A stretch of 64,000 nucleotides of DNA from Nelumbo lutea (GCA_022828595.1 JAKGHH010000001.1:116262999-116326998), one strand, 5' to 3'; shown: positions 1 through 11,624, numbered from the stretch's first letter. Program-made: numbers and translations. The notes: generated by a model not told the origin, from the letters alone.

Positions 1-1
1 T

Positions 2-791
2 TTACTCAAACCTGAGGTTTCCGGTCGACTAACGAAATGGGCCATCGAACTCAGCGAGTATGACCTCCAGTACAAGCCAAGAACTGCTATTAAGGCCCAA
101 GCCTTGGCAGATTTTATCGCCGAGTGCACGTTTAGCCTCAAAGCCCCTAAGCTAGTCGAGCCCGAGATCCCCAGTTCGGGCGAGCGCGGAGCTCCCAAGC
201 CAATAGAGTCCGAACCCCGTGAAGTAGCAGCCAATGTAGCATCTCTCCTAGTTAGGCCACGCGAATTGGGATGAGGAGCCCTGGATCCTTCACGTAGATG
301 GCTCCTCGAACCAGCAGGGCAGCGGGGCTGGAATAGTGCTACGCGGCCCGAGCGGAACAAAATTGGAATACGCACTACGCTTTGAGTTCGCGACAACCAA
401 CAACGAGGCGGAGTACGAGGCATTGATAGCCGGGCTGAACCTAGCACACAAGGTCGGAGCAAAGCACGTAGTTATCTGCAGTGATTCCCAGCTCGTGGTT
501 AACCAAGTTACAGGCGAATACAAAGCACACGAGCTCACTATGATTGCATACTTGGCAAAAGTAAAGGAATCCCTGCTCAACTTCCAGTCACACTTCATCA
601 GGCAAATCCCGAGGTCAGACAACACTGAGGCCGACGCCCTATCCCGGCTAGCCAGCACGAGTCACAACGCCATGAGAACTGTGTACATAGAGGACTTACC
701 TCGACTTAGCATTCTCGGTGGGGCAGAGGAGGTCGCCCCGTCCTTGAAGCAGAGTCAAGCTGGATCGACCCATTCGCGAGCTTCTTGCTAG
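2..791 (+). pseudogene. Tat pol: end of RNase H plus archaeal-type second RNase H
   Basis: Bases 2-270 read in one frame through the motifs LTKWAIELSEYD and ALADFIAECTF, the usual end of the first RNase H/connection region. A +1 shift near 262-270 leads into the second RNase H: HVDGSSNQQGSGAG (first catalytic Asp), TTNNEAEYEALIAGL (catalytic Glu), ICSDSQLVVNQVTGEY (Asp) and NTEADALSRLAS (C-terminal Asp). In active elements the two RNase H domains degrade template RNA during reverse transcription in the virus-like particle. The frame ends at a stop at about 789. The original polyprotein would have continued into the integrase without interruption, so this copy is defective or misread. Confidence 0.85.
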
Positions 792-901
792 ATGGAACCC
801 TCCCTATGGACCGCAATGTAGCCAAGAGGGTGCAACACTAGACAACCAAATACGTCATAATAGACGAACGGTTGTACCGATGATCCTACACGCTCCCCTA
901 C

Positions 902-1549
902 TTGCGTTGCCTACGACCTGTCGAAGCCGAGCTCGTACTCTGCGACACTCATGAAGGTCTGTGCGGTGGACACCTGGGGGGCAGAGCCCTCGCCCAAAAG
1001 GCACTTCGACAAGGATACTACTTGCCAACGATGAAGACAGAAGCTATCGAACTCGTCAGAAAATGCGACAAGTGTCAGAAGCATGCCAATATCCACCATC
1101 AGCCTGCTTCTGACCTCAAATACCTCACCAACCCATGGCCCTTTGCGAAATGGAGCATCGACCTCCTAGGGCCATTCCCACTAGCAACAGGTGGGAGAAA
1201 GTTCCTAGTGTTGGCAGTATATGACTTTACAAAATGGATAGAAGCTGAACCTCTGGCAACAGTTATAACCCGAAACATACAGAACTTCTTTTGGAAGAGC
1301 ATAGTATGTCGCTTCGGGCTACCTCGGGTACTGATCTCCGACAATGGCAAACAGTTCGAGGATATCGAGTTCCAAGAATGGTGCCAAAATATGGGAATTC
1401 GTCAGAACTTCACGTCGGTCGCACACCCGCAGGCAAACGGTCAGACAGAAGGAATGAATAGAGCCATCCTCACCGGACTGAAAGCACGATTAGACCGAGC
1501 TAAAGGGTTGTGGGCGGACGAGCTACCAAGTGTCTTGTGGGCTCACTGA
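902..1549 (+). pseudogene. Tat integrase (HHCC zinc finger and DDE core)
   Basis: The HHCC zinc finger is visible as HEGLCGGHLGG followed by KCDKCQKH. The DDE core is visible as SIDLLGPF (first Asp), LISDNGKQF (second Asp) and NGQTEGMNR (Glu). This enzyme would insert the cDNA into the host genome. The frame stops at 1547-1549 just after LPSVLWAH, where family members continue with a Tyr/Arg-rich stretch. A few bases later the reading resumes in the next feature. The stop could be a point mutation or a base-calling error. Confidence 0.9.
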
Positions 1550-1970
1550 ACCACGGAAAAAACCGCTATGGGAGAGACCCCCTTTAACCTCACCTACAGC
1601 ACTGAAGTGGTAATTCCGGTGGAAATCGAAAGTACCTACACTGCGACTAGAAGCATACGACGAGCAGACAAACGGAGATGAGTTGCGCACCAACCTTGAC
1701 CTACTGGATGAGGTAAGAGACCTCGCGCACATACGAACTACGGCCTACCAGCAAAAGGTAGCTCGGTACTATAACGCCAGAGTAAAGAAGAGGAGCTTCC
1801 GTGTTGGCGACCTGGTTCTCCGTAAGATCATGGTACCCGAACCCGGCGTGGGAAAACTCGGACCAAATTGGGAAGGACCCTACAGAGTAAAGAAAGCACT
1901 CGAGGTGGCATACGAGCTCGAAACCTTAGAAGGTAAGCAGGTACCCGAGCACGGAACATCGTCAACCTAA
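1550..1970 (+). pseudogene. Tat integrase C-terminal tail
   Basis: After the break the protein continues with a GETPFNL-like stretch. From about 1683 it runs through RTTAYQQKVARYYN, RSFRVGDLVLRK and GKLGPNWEGPYRV, the GPY/F-type integrase C-terminal module. A chromodomain is absent, as expected for Tat and unlike the chromovirus at 34386-39559. The end at about 1970 is close to the normal end of pol. The following 200 bases hold no sense-strand gene. Confidence 0.75.
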
Positions 1971-2173
1971 GGCGATACTACCAATAGACCGCCAAGCAAA
2001 GTGGATAAAATCACCACCAAAACAGGCCGCGCGAGTGCGGTAGCCCGGACAGAAAACAGATCGGACGTATGGTTAGTTCGGCAAAATATGCTCAGTTCGA
2101 GAGAAAGAACAACCAACACTTAACCAAAAGTCATTCCATTTCAAAAGTAAGGTAGTACATTTAAAAAAAAAAT

Positions 2174-4064
2174 TTACAAGCCCGGAGCTATTTCTTCATT
2201 ATCAGAAGGCACTTCAACAATACCCGAAGGCCCGCCTCACCCTCGGAGTCTGGCTCAATGTCAGCAGCATTGGCCATCTCCTGAGTTATGCGCGAAGTGG
2301 ATATGGCGCTAATATCGAGCTCGGGGTACGTCTTCCGGATCATCCATCGGCTTAGTTTAAAACCCCTCCTGTATGAATCCACCATCAGATCATCAAAGCC
2401 CAGCGAAGCAATGTACTCATCGACAACCTTCTTCTTGGCATCTTCGATACCTTGAGAAAAGATCTGCGTCCTCTCCCTGATGTCCTCCTGAAGGTACTCG
2501 ACTTGATGCTGCAGATCCAGCCTCAAGTTCGCCATGTGTTTCACCACTACTCCCATGGCCTCGGCATCTCTCTGAGACCTCGCCTGCCTGATCCGGGAAA
2601 CACGAGCAGCCTCTTCAGTAGCGCGATGAGCCTCTTCGGCCGCTCACGCCTGCCTCGAGCTCCTCTCCACCTGAGCCGCCAAGGCGTGAATAGAATAATT
2701 CACCTACCAAAAGGAGCTGAGTGATCAAAAGAACCAACAAAACGAAAGTCAAAGAGCTCTAAAAAAGGGAGAACACTTAACACCATGGCATGGGTAACGA
2801 CACGACAGGCCACTTGATGCAGAGGGAGATCAGTCCACGCCGCGACCTCCTCGGGGAAAATAGCCTCCTTACTCTTTTGAAGGGCATGGGTCGGCAACAA
2901 CACACTCCTGAAATCCCCCGGGGCCCACGAGCCCGAAGGCCCAGCTCGCGTATGAGCAGACCCGGAGTATGTAGGAGCCCCTGTGTAAATAGTCTCAGCA
3001 TAAGGGCCCCCTGCCGGCTCCTGCATTGGAGGAACCATCTCGGGCTCCTTGGGCAGATCTTCTGGCGGATAGTCCGGCACCTCGGGCTTCGCATCCCGGG
3101 GCATCTCGACGCGAGTTCGCTTGGCAACCCGCTTTCTCCTCTTCATACCTTGAAACAAGTGCCCTCCCGGGTCCCTCGAGAATCCATCACACTTGCGAAA
3201 AGAAGTTCACCATCAGTAAAAAGCAAGAAAAACGGTAAGATAGAATCTCTAAGTAAAGAACCTACCCGAGCTCAGGCCAGCCGCAATGAGCCTGGCCTCC
3301 GTCAGATACTATTGACACTTCAGCCCAAGTCGCGCCCATTGCCGAAGGCCCATCGCCGTCTCTTTGTCAAGCGTGACCTCGGAGTCAGGAGCGGCCATCC
3401 CCCACCCGGTCTGGAACGGCCACCCCAGCACACTTCGCACCCCGAAATAGTCACGCTTCCATGCTAGGACCTTGTTGGGGAGTTCATGTAAAAGCTTAAA
3501 GCCTGGGCAAGGAGATAGGTAGTATGCCTGCCTACGCCCAGGGAGGGGACCCGCTTGCTTCTTAAGCATCAAGATTGAAGAAAAAATCTCCAAGTCCAAA
3601 GGAAAGCTCTCTTCGCAAAATAATGAGATTGTCCGCACCAAATTTCGAATGGAGTTCGGGTGTAGCTGGCCGACCGTCACGCCGAAGTGGTTCAAGACTT
3701 CGACAAAGAGGGGATGAAAAGGCAATCGCAGCCCCGCGGTGAGCTGCTTCCGGAATATCACGATCTCATCAGGACCGTGTTCCCAAGGAAAGCTACCCGA
3801 AGGTATGAAATAAGCGTACTCCCCGGGCAAGTTATAGTAGGTAATGAGGGATTGGAGCCCCTCAGGCGTCATGGTCAAAGGACCAAACTTGTCTAACACC
3901 CGACCCCGACGAGAGGTGGATGCCAAACTGCCCAAAGCGCCTCGGCCTACGAGTTCGAACTCTTCCTCGAGCTCTACCTCCGGCTCGCTAGGGCTATTAG
4001 GGGATGCAACTCGGTTCGTAGAACCTGCATCAGACCCGCTGGAAGGACTATCTGAGCTAGACAT
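2174..4064 (-). pseudogene. Spliced antisense gene of the Tat element (Transposase_28-like plus coiled coil)
   Basis: ATG at 4064-4062. Exon 1 (4064 to about 3266) encodes a Ser/Glu-rich start, then FIPSGSFPWEHGPD, GLRLPFHPLFVEVLNHFGV and QLHPNSIRN. These resemble the 'putative gypsy type transposon' family (PF04195), known as an extra antisense ORF in Tat elements. A GTAGGT donor follows at 3265, with an acceptor near 3192. Exon 2 (about 3191-2784) is basic then Pro-rich. Intron 2 (2783-2704) is 80 bp with GT/AG ends and keeps phase. Exon 3 (2703-2174) is a Glu/Arg/Ala coiled-coil stretch with an acidic tail ending in PGL. Two in-frame stops, TAG at 3311-3309 and a TGA near 2645, look like CAG>TAG and CGA>TGA changes. 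A one-base deficit near 2240 and an excess G in 3265-3267 shift the frame. The role is unknown; a structural or regulatory protein is inference. Confidence 0.75.
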
Positions 4065-4250
4065 CGGGGAGTAAGATGGGATCCAGGAAGGTACTCACCC
4101 GGAAAAAGGCTGTAGACCACAGGAGCTCGGACGAGTAGAAGACTTTGAACGCGAACTGAAGAAACCTGGACGCGAACTGGATGCGAGCTGAAACTCGGAC
4201 GCGAGCTCGAAAGAAATACAGAAGTGGCAGCGACTGGGGTCCCCCCCCTG

Positions 4251-4259
4251 CTATTTATA
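4251..4259 (-). promoter_or_regulatory. TATA box of the antisense gene
   Basis: Read on the - strand this is TATAAATAG, a near-consensus plant TATA box, about 190 bp upstream of the antisense ATG at 4064. No sense-strand gene needs a TATA box here. Its placement fits an independent promoter for the antisense gene. Confidence 0.65.
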
Positions 4260-4323
4260 CTCACAGTGACCGAAAAGCGACGGCTTAGATCAAAGCCAAT
4301 CCGATGCCCACAGCCGCATTGAC

Positions 4324-4454
4324 CGCACGTCCCCTGAGACCGAGACGTGATTGGCGCACGTCTTTCTGAAACTGATAGAGTGCCGGCGCACGTCTTTTCG
4401 AAACTGACGGAACGCCAGCGCACGCCTCCTCAATAAAAGCGGCAGCGACACGTC
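4324..4454 (-). promoter_or_regulatory. Spaced ACGT-core motif array upstream of the antisense TATA box
   Basis: CGCACGTC occurs at 4324, 4355 and 4387, with a degenerate copy CGCACGCC at 4419, spaced 31-32 bp. Further ACGT cores lie at 4345-4348 (inverted) and within 4449-4454. On the antisense strand these read GACGTG, a known plant bZIP-type binding core. The array sits 65-200 bp upstream of the antisense TATA box, where an upstream activating region would be. Function is inferred. Confidence 0.5.
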
Positions 4455-4710
4455 TTTTCAAATTTGAAAAGACGCCCGCTATTGCGCCTCCCAAGTGGTG
4501 CGCTTTTTTTGAAATTTCAAAATAAAGCGCGCGCCGCCACATCTATCAGCGTTTAGGCAGGCCGACATGCTTCCCACCTTTTGGACGCTCGAAGAAACCC
4601 AAGGAACTTTGACAACGCACCTCGCGCTATTAGAACCAAGATTCAAAGTGCAGGGCAAATCTACCTAACACCTTGCGAACTCCCCGCACCAGGGCAAGAC
4701 CCTTAGTACG

Positions 4711-4726
4711 AGGAGTGGGGGGCAAT
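4711..4726 (+). other. Polypurine tract of the Tat element
   Basis: A purine-rich run (AGGAGTGGGGGG followed by CAAT) lies directly before the 3' LTR start. This is the normal position of the plus-strand primer for reverse transcription. Confidence 0.7.
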
Positions 4727-4835
4727 TGATGATGGAAGATTTGGCCCGGCCTCGCAATCACGCCACGTGGCAAAAAACAAGTAGCTCGGCACTTGAAGCA
4801 GCGTACCCAGGGTGCAAACACCAAAGGGAAGAAAC

Positions 4836-4962
4836 CAGCAGTCCGAACTCCCCTCGAGGAGACCGAACTCCCTAAGAGGAGCCCGAACTCCCTAAGAGGA
4901 GCCCGACCTCCCTACTAAGAGCTCGAACTCCCTACGAGGAGCCCGAACTCTCCCTTTGGCCC
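4836..4962 (+). repeat. About 20-bp tandem repeat in LTR U3
   Basis: Five to six imperfect copies of a unit like GAGCCCGAACTCCCTAAGAG lie head to tail in the U3 part of the LTR. Such subrepeats are often enhancer-like in plant LTRs; that role is inferred. Confidence 0.65.
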
Positions 4963-5354
4963 CGAGCCACACAAAGCAGTGACCCGAACTGGCCCGCCTC
5001 ATGGCAGTTCGGGACACTCCCCTATCCGAACTCAAGACTTCGCCTCGCACACCGCTCCAGCATTTCGCCTCCGGAGCATCGAACTGGACAAACCACACTG
5101 TACCTGACACTGAAGGAGTCCGTATCCAGGGGTGGCGCACCTGACTGACTTGGGATCTGACGCTTGACGGCCACACTTCAACGGCCACCTGCCACCGTCA
5201 CCTGCCACCGCCATCTCCAGTTACAGAGACAGCTCCGACAAAAAGAGCAGTGACGGTTCTGCCCCAGCAGAGGTAATGACACCCGAACTAGCAGAAGCAC
5301 AGAAGTAATCATACCCGACCTGACAGAAGTCTAGGAGTGAGTGCGCGAGGTGGT

Positions 5355-5360
5355 TATAAA
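5355..5360 (+). promoter_or_regulatory. TATA box of the Tat 3' LTR
   Basis: TATAAA in the context GGTTATAAAAGG lies 80 bp before the conserved U5 motif, the usual spacing for an LTR promoter. Transcription from this 3' LTR would read out into 5567 and beyond. Confidence 0.6.
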
Positions 5361-5566
5361 AGGCTCTCCACCCCCCAAAGAAGAGATATGCAAACTTTGC
5401 GCTATCTGGTTTTTATCTTGCCTTTGAAGGATTCTAACTTGAGCTTCGGAGCCTTTACACCGGGTTCCCCCCGGAGCTTCCTCATCTTCTCCGTTTCGGG
5501 TTCCCTGCCACTCAGTTCAGAGGCAAGGTCATTGACAGCTAAGACCGGTCAGATTGCGCACCATCA

Positions 5567-7314
5567 ATGTCCAAGTAAGTAAATTAAGGACAAGGCCGGC
5601 TTAGTAGTTGAAAAGCCTTATATGTTAAGGACAAGTCTCGTATATATATAGGATTTTCATTGGAATATCAAGTCGAAGATTGGGGGCAGTTTTATAGCAG
5701 CTGAATTCGCTGAACTGAATGACTTATTATTTTATCTTTTAGTGGATAAACTATTAAATAATAAATAATTAAAGATATAGTAATCAACCCAACTGCATCT
5801 TCCATCACTAAGGAGGTAATCTCCTTAAGAACTTATATACCAAATGACAAAGCATTAAGGTGTTGTTTGGTAAGTTTTTTTTGAAAGATTTTCTGGAAAG
5901 TCTAGCAGTCAAAAGATGTAGTGATCTTTTAAACAAAGATCTTGGCAGCCTACAGCCTGTTTGGTTGGAGGTACATCATTCCACGTGAAAACGAGATAAA
6001 ATAAATCGAAAAACTCCATTTGAAGCTTCCTAAATATATTCCAAAACGAGCTTCTCATATTTTTTTTAGACTACATCTTCTAAAAAACTGACAATTCACG
6101 CAAAAAGATGCGCCAAATGGGATTAAGTCTTTCAGTTCAACTACTGCAGCTGAGGGACATTTGATAATGCTGCACTGAATTGCCTATGAGTTTGTCCTTT
6201 TGCTGAATGATAAGCTGTGAACCAATAACTATGGAATTCAACACTGAGAGGGGAGTATTTAAGGCTTTGCACCCTTGATCAATAATCCTTCCCTCCGAAC
6301 ATGCCTATAGATCTTCACAACTTCTATACTAAGATGGTCCAAATTCAATCTCATTCACCAATCTAGGCCTCCTTATGATGGCTGAAGGTAGATATGCTAA
6401 AACTTTGGCCTTCTTGGAGGTTGGAGGTAGGGGTGACATTGGTCGGGTCGGGTTTTAAATTTGTCATTTTTAATCGACCCGATCTGATGCAACTGAAATT
6501 CTTCAATTGAACAACCACTTACAATATTTACAGTAAAAGCAAGCACCAAAAAGACAAGGCCAAACCAGGGTTGATGCCCAACCAACTTCTATTTCGACAA
6601 TTTTTGGAAACCTGATATACTCCTGACAAATGCTTCTAACAAGACGCTACAGACGCACATTGGAAACATCTTAAGGATAGTTGGAACTTGGAAAATCTTG
6701 TTGGGAGCGAATTCGATCATTTGAACATGTCAAACTTATTTAATTAAGGTGAACGCAAAACAAAGATCAACTTCGGTCAGGGCAAGCTAATGCTCACACC
6801 GTCCCAACAACCTCTTGCAATTTTGCATCAGAAATATATCTCCATGAACTAAAATATATAAATATAGAGATATTCTCAATGTAAGACTGTAAAAATTGTT
6901 CAAGTGGGCATTGCCCTGATTGATCAAAGCCAAACTCGATCAGCAAAACAGGCTTGTGAGAGCTGAATGCCCCTAACAAAAGGTAGGAGCTTTACTTGGC
7001 TCTTTTCATTCCGTTTTTTCACGGTGAATGTTAAAAGCCACCTTATCCAACATCAACGTTTTTTTTGACATGGCCTTGTCATCTACCATGAAAAGCGGAA
7101 ATACATACTTCATGGAAGGAATGAAATTATTTGAACAGGCCGAGGAATGAGAGCTCATCTAGGATTTGCTTACAACAGAATACTTTTCCAATAAGTTCCA
7201 ACATGATGTGTGTTCACAAATCTTACCATGATGTGTGGATACCGATCATGTTGGTAGTTGTTGGAAAAGTATTTTGAGCAGATTTGCCCCCCTTATATAT
7301 GCACCTCCCATCTG
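5567..7314. other. Intergenic, no gene recognised
   Basis: AT-rich sequence with no convincing coding frame. Tourist-like ends may bound 5859-6123. A short minus-strand frame at 6794-6979 has an EFG-containing stretch but no other support, so I do not call a gene. Confidence 0.5.
5859..6123. mobile_element. Possible Tourist-like MITE
   Basis: It is flanked by TAA (5856-5858 and 6124-6126). The left end GGTGTTGTTTGG and the right end, read inverted as AATCCCATTTGG, share the GTTTGG-type core. The terminal repeats match only partly, so this is tentative. Confidence 0.3.
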
Positions 7315-7470
7315 TTGGGGTGCAAGTCCAGTGGCCCAAATTGAGGAACTTCAAATACATTGGGCTTGAGACCTATAAAAAGCTATATTGGGCTCGTCTC
7401 AAGCCTCAAGGTTCTGGTTCATTCAAAATTTAACAAATACTTAACCCAATCCGCTCAGGTTGCACCCCTA
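7315..7470. mobile_element. hAT-like MITE with 8-bp target duplication
   Basis: The left end TTGGGGTGCAAG and the right end, read inverted as TAGGGGTGCAACC, match as terminal inverted repeats. The 8-bp flanks CCCATCTG (7307-7314) and CCCATCAG (7471-7478) agree at 7 of 8 positions. An 8-bp duplication with TAGGGGTGCAA-type ends is typical of plant hAT derivatives. It has no coding capacity. Confidence 0.7.
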
Positions 7471-8964
7471 CCCATCAGCCCTGAGATTTCATGGATAGAA
7501 AATAGAACAGCAACACCATAGATCAATACTCAAGTGTTCCACCAAGGCTAAGGTCCTTAGTCAGCGATGTTTTAAAAATTGACTCAGAATCAAAACCATT
7601 CTGGTCATTGGTTTCTGAGTTGACGATTCAATTGTTCGATTCGAATAGACGGCCCATTTTAGCTAAAGAAAATAAGTAAAATAAACAGTACGACCGCCCA
7701 AATCAACAGGTTTAGGATAAAATGAAACTGATTACTTGAATGGTTTTCAGTCCAAACATCCAAATCAATGGCAGTTTGAAAACATTGTTGGCTAGTGTCA
7801 AAGCCATGACTACAGAAATATAAATTCCTCAAGTCTCTCATGGCTCCGTTCAGTTCTGACCATTTAGAAAACTTTAAAAAGCAAGGTTCTCTCTCGCCTT
7901 GATGAGAACAGCCCAATACATAAGGCACCTGTCAATACGAGGTCTAACAAGGGACAGCCTTATCCTTGCACATACAGAGAAGCTATTTCTAAGATTTAAA
8001 CGCTAATCACTCAGATCGGGATCGGATGGATGAAACCCAACCATTGAATCAAGAGAACTGATTGGAAAACTATATGAGGGCGTTGGAATCATGGTATCAA
8101 ATGAATTTTCCAGTTGTCTGACGACGTGGTGAGTGGTGATTTAATTTGGTTATCCATCTTGCATAAACACTGTTATATAATGTGTATGTGTAAGTGAAGA
8201 TATATTTGGGAGAGAGAATCTCAGTCAAAAAGACTTTTGAAGCTTTATGCCTCCTTTTGAATAAAAGAGAGAAATGTGATCCAAGTGGTGTTTGGGAATC
8301 GTATTCCATAGTGATTTTTATTAATTATGTAGATTAACTAAACAGTAATCAATCATTTCGGGTGCCATTATCAAAAGTAATGTATATTTTTTATAGTTAT
8401 CGTAGATTTCATTTGACATAATTGGTACCTGTTTGGTTGGCTTTCACGCAGCCATTTACTGCAGAAGTGGCTCTATCATCATAGCTCATTTACCGCAGAA
8501 CCCCTCCCAAACATGATCTTGAGCTCTCTAATAATCTGATGGCGTGACCATAATATAGTAATTCAACATTTTGGGTGAATTTCAGATATTATCTGAAATT
8601 TTATATTTTAATAATTCATTAACCTTGAAAGAGTGTGTGGTTGGATTAGCAAGTCATATAGAACAGTAGAAGGGATGACATGCATTTGGTGATATTGATA
8701 TATTTTTAGCTATTATTTCTTCCTTTTTTTAAGGTGAAAACTTAATTTTCTGCCCCATTTGATTTGTTTTCATGTAAATTGATCACAGGAAACAAAAATT
8801 TCCATAAATGAGGCAAGGTAGAGTTAAAATATTTTATTCTAAAAAAACTAATTTCATCTATTATATGATAAAGGAAAAAAAGAGAGAAATGGCATAGTCC
8901 ATCCTAATCCTATAGATGATGATGATGATGATGACAACCACTCTATCCTTTACAAATATAATAA
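7471..8964. other. Intergenic, decayed repeats
   Basis: No gene recognised. A half-element starting near 7565 resembles the CAnnGTTTT hAT-like family found elsewhere in the window, but I cannot find its other end. A GAT microsatellite lies at 8917-8935. Confidence 0.5.
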
Positions 8965-9225
8965 TAAGGTTTTAAAAACTAAATCGGACATGAAACCGTT
9001 TTGGAGACCAATTCCTAGGTCAAATGGTCCAACTATCCGATTCGAATGGATGGTCAATTTTGATTTTAAAAAACTAAAATAAATAAAATAAAAAAGGTCA
9101 AAAATCGTTATTCGGGTCAACGGGCTGATGTTTCAACCGCCAAGGTCAACGGATCATTGACCAAATCAACGGTTCCCGGGTCAATCAGTCCGACCATCCA
9201 GTCTGGCCCGGTTTTCAAAACCATG
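8965..9225. mobile_element. hAT-like MITE, GGTTTT family
   Basis: The right end read inverted is CATGGTTTTGAAAACCGG and the left end is TAAGGTTTTAAAAACT. The 8-bp flanks TATAATAA (8957-8964) and AATAATAA (9226-9233) match at 7 of 8. The body is rich in gaccgg/ggtcaa motifs shared with other copies at 47750, 49919 and 62006. Confidence 0.6.
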
Positions 9226-9404
9226 AATAATAATATGATCATCCCCTAACAGCTCTTTTAAAGAGAGATCTCAAAATGAGATGATATACAAATGCATCCT
9301 CACTTGTTTATCTTGTAGCCTAAGAGAACAAATCCTCGATTTTGGGCTATGTTTTTGGAATTGAAGTGTTTGTGAGTTATGATTATGCTTTTTAAAACAA
9401 TGAT

Positions 9405-11624
9405 TAGGGATGTCAATGGGTTGGGTCAAAAAGTAAACCCGACTTGCAGGCGCGGAGCAAAAACTAAAATTTTTCTTATACTTTCAAGATCTACTTAGCT
9501 CCTAATTCAAAATTTGGTGGTTTTTTGCTTATTAGATTAGTTTAATAATTCTAATTTAAATCTTGTAACTAAATTCTAATTTTCTATTATGTTTATACAT
9601 TTATTTTCATTAGATATTTTTTGTTCTGTTGATTTTAATATGATATATTGAAAATAATAAAATTGTTTCATTCATCGTGGTTTTACGGTTTTGATTAAGT
9701 GTTTTTCTATTATCATTGACTATTTGATTAAGAAAAACATTTATTGAGTGTTTTTCAATTGTTGTTTAATCTTTTATATATTTTTCTTATTTTTTAAATT
9801 GGATTCCTTGTTAATTACAAGGGGCCCGGATGGCTAGGCCAAGTGGGTGGGTTGGGCAGCTGGGTGAATTGGGTAAGGGCACAAGGCGGGTAGCCAAGTG
9901 TAGGTGGGTGGATTGGGCACTGGGCAAGCCCAAACAAGTAGGTTAGGAAGTGGGCAAAGGGTGCAAGTGCTTGCGTGCACTGGGTTGGTCGTGGCATGTG
10001 CCTATGCAAAAGGTAAGGAAACATTTACAAATCTTATATAGTTTTTGATACCTTTTCTTTCATTTCCTTTTCTTACCTTTTCCTTCAAATCAAACATAAC
10101 CATAGGGTTCATTCATTGCTAATGCTTGTATATTTCAAAATTGATCCTTATTCTCATTCATTAACCTTTAGATTTTTTATAGAGGAAAACTAATAAAAAA
10201 ATACACCAATAAATAAAATAAAAAATATAAGTAATTTATAAGTTGTATCTCAAATTTGTAATGTAAAATCTTTTTCTTTTAGAATTCTAGTGTGCACACA
10301 ATGACAAACCAACAATAAACAATTAGAAAAAAAATCAAAATCACTCTTAAACTCCTCTAATTAATCAGATACATGATAAAAATAACTTTAAAAATGGAAG
10401 AGATTCAAGGTTAAAAAAAAAAAAAAACTTTTAGAATTTACTTCTTGTGCACTTGTGTAGTCTATATTCAATTCAAGATTTAAAAAGGGAAAATGCATGA
10501 TGCCAAAACCAATCAAACCCCTATGAGATGAAAGCCCATCTGATTTTTTACCACTTTTATTTTATGACCTTGGTTGATTGGTTATAAGTTTTTTCACTAT
10601 CATATCTTTTCAGCATCATAGTCGAACTCCTTAAAATATCATAAGTTCAACTTCAATTGCGCAAATTAACGAATAATTTGCACTGTTGGGCAGTGCTCAA
10701 TCTTCCAAGAAAACTTGAATAGTGGACAAGAACCAAAAAGAAAAAAAGAAATCTGGTTGTTCAAACATATAACCTATGCAAGTCTTTGGTTCCACGGTTC
10801 TAGGTTTTTCTTCTGGGCAGTGTTCAAACTGATTCCAAGTGATTCTAGGCATTGGGTACTATGTTCTTTGATTGAATCTTGGTTTAGTTATGTTTTCTAT
10901 TTTCTTTTTATTTATCAAAATAATAAGTAATAGTAAATTAGTAACACATGTTATAGGTTTGAATCCACTGTTAACCATATATAACTATTTGGTCAACCCA
11001 TAAGGGGGCCAAATCCCAACAAACACCCATTTCTCCCCAATCCCCATTGTACACACTAACGTTTTTGTCAAACCATAGGGGTGTACAAGAGACCGGATCT
11101 GCTCCTCACACAGGGCGTTTCATTCATGCTTCACATACATATCGTACCATGCATTAAGAATATTTTCTATATTTATAAGTTATTATTCATGGGAGATGTT
11201 TCCATGCATTGGGAATATCCCCTGGGTCCCCTAACTACGCCCCTGCTAGCTTGACCTGATCTACTGAGTTAGGTTAGGGACAGGGGTCAAGAAGGTTTTG
11301 ATGCTTCAACCTGAGTTAAGTTCAGCTTTTGCTATCTCAGCCCTCCGGATTTTGATATTCCTTTAACTATGTAAGAAGTGACACTTTACAACTGATAAAC
11401 CAAATTTCAATTTAAATTAATAGTTCTTGAATTTTCAAAATGTATTATAAAAAAATACAATTGAAAGGCTACAAATCGAGGCAAAATTGATATTAAGTTA
11501 ATCTTATATAGATGGAGCGGGTTTGGAAACTACATATTTATTAAGTTGGGTCAGATGAGAGAAATTTAAGGGTTGGGTTAGGTGAAGGCAAACCTGTACC
11601 AACCCTAACTCATTGACATCCCTA
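9405..11624. mobile_element. Possible longer hAT-like element, non-coding
   Basis: The left end is TAGGGATGTCAATGGGTTGG and the right end read inverted is TAGGGATGTCAATGAGTTAG. These are strong terminal inverted repeats, but the 8-bp flanks do not match. It may be one element with decayed flanks or two different copies of the family. No transposase frame is visible inside. Confidence 0.4.

Larger units (their letters stand above)
1..5566 (+). mobile_element. 3' half of a Tat-lineage Ty3/gypsy LTR retrotransposon
   Basis: The element runs off the left edge of the window. In order it shows the end of the first RNase H, a second archaeal-type RNase H, integrase, an antisense spliced gene, a purine-rich tract and the 3' LTR. 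A second RNase H plus an antisense gene between pol and the 3' LTR is the known hallmark of the Tat lineage (Grande, RIRE2, Retand, Ogre relatives). The 5' LTR, gag, protease and RT lie outside the window, so age and target duplication cannot be read here. The coding part is broken by frameshifts. Confidence 0.9.
4727..5566 (+). repeat. 3' LTR of the Tat element
   Basis: The LTR starts TGATGATGG just after the polypurine tract and ends CACCATCA, so the termini are TGATGG/CCATCA inverted repeats. Length is about 840 bp. It has a TATA box at 5355-5360 and the U5 motif TAACTTGAGCTTCGGAG at 5435-5451, a signature seen in Tat-type LTRs and repeated in this window near 61514. Without the 5' LTR the ends cannot be proved by alignment. 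Confidence 0.75.

Noticed and set aside
2452..3467. Plus-strand frames opposite the Tat antisense gene
   Set aside because: The minus strand shows a known family motif, splice sites and a promoter; the plus-strand frames show nothing recognisable.
4836..4962. Regular repeats resembling a CRISPR array
   Set aside because: Units are directly adjacent without unique spacers and lie in an LTR of a plant retrotransposon.
6794..6979. Minus-strand frame with KPVLLIEFGFDQSG, faintly like a glycoside hydrolase
   Set aside because: Too short, no catalytic context, no splice sites or neighbouring exons that would support it.
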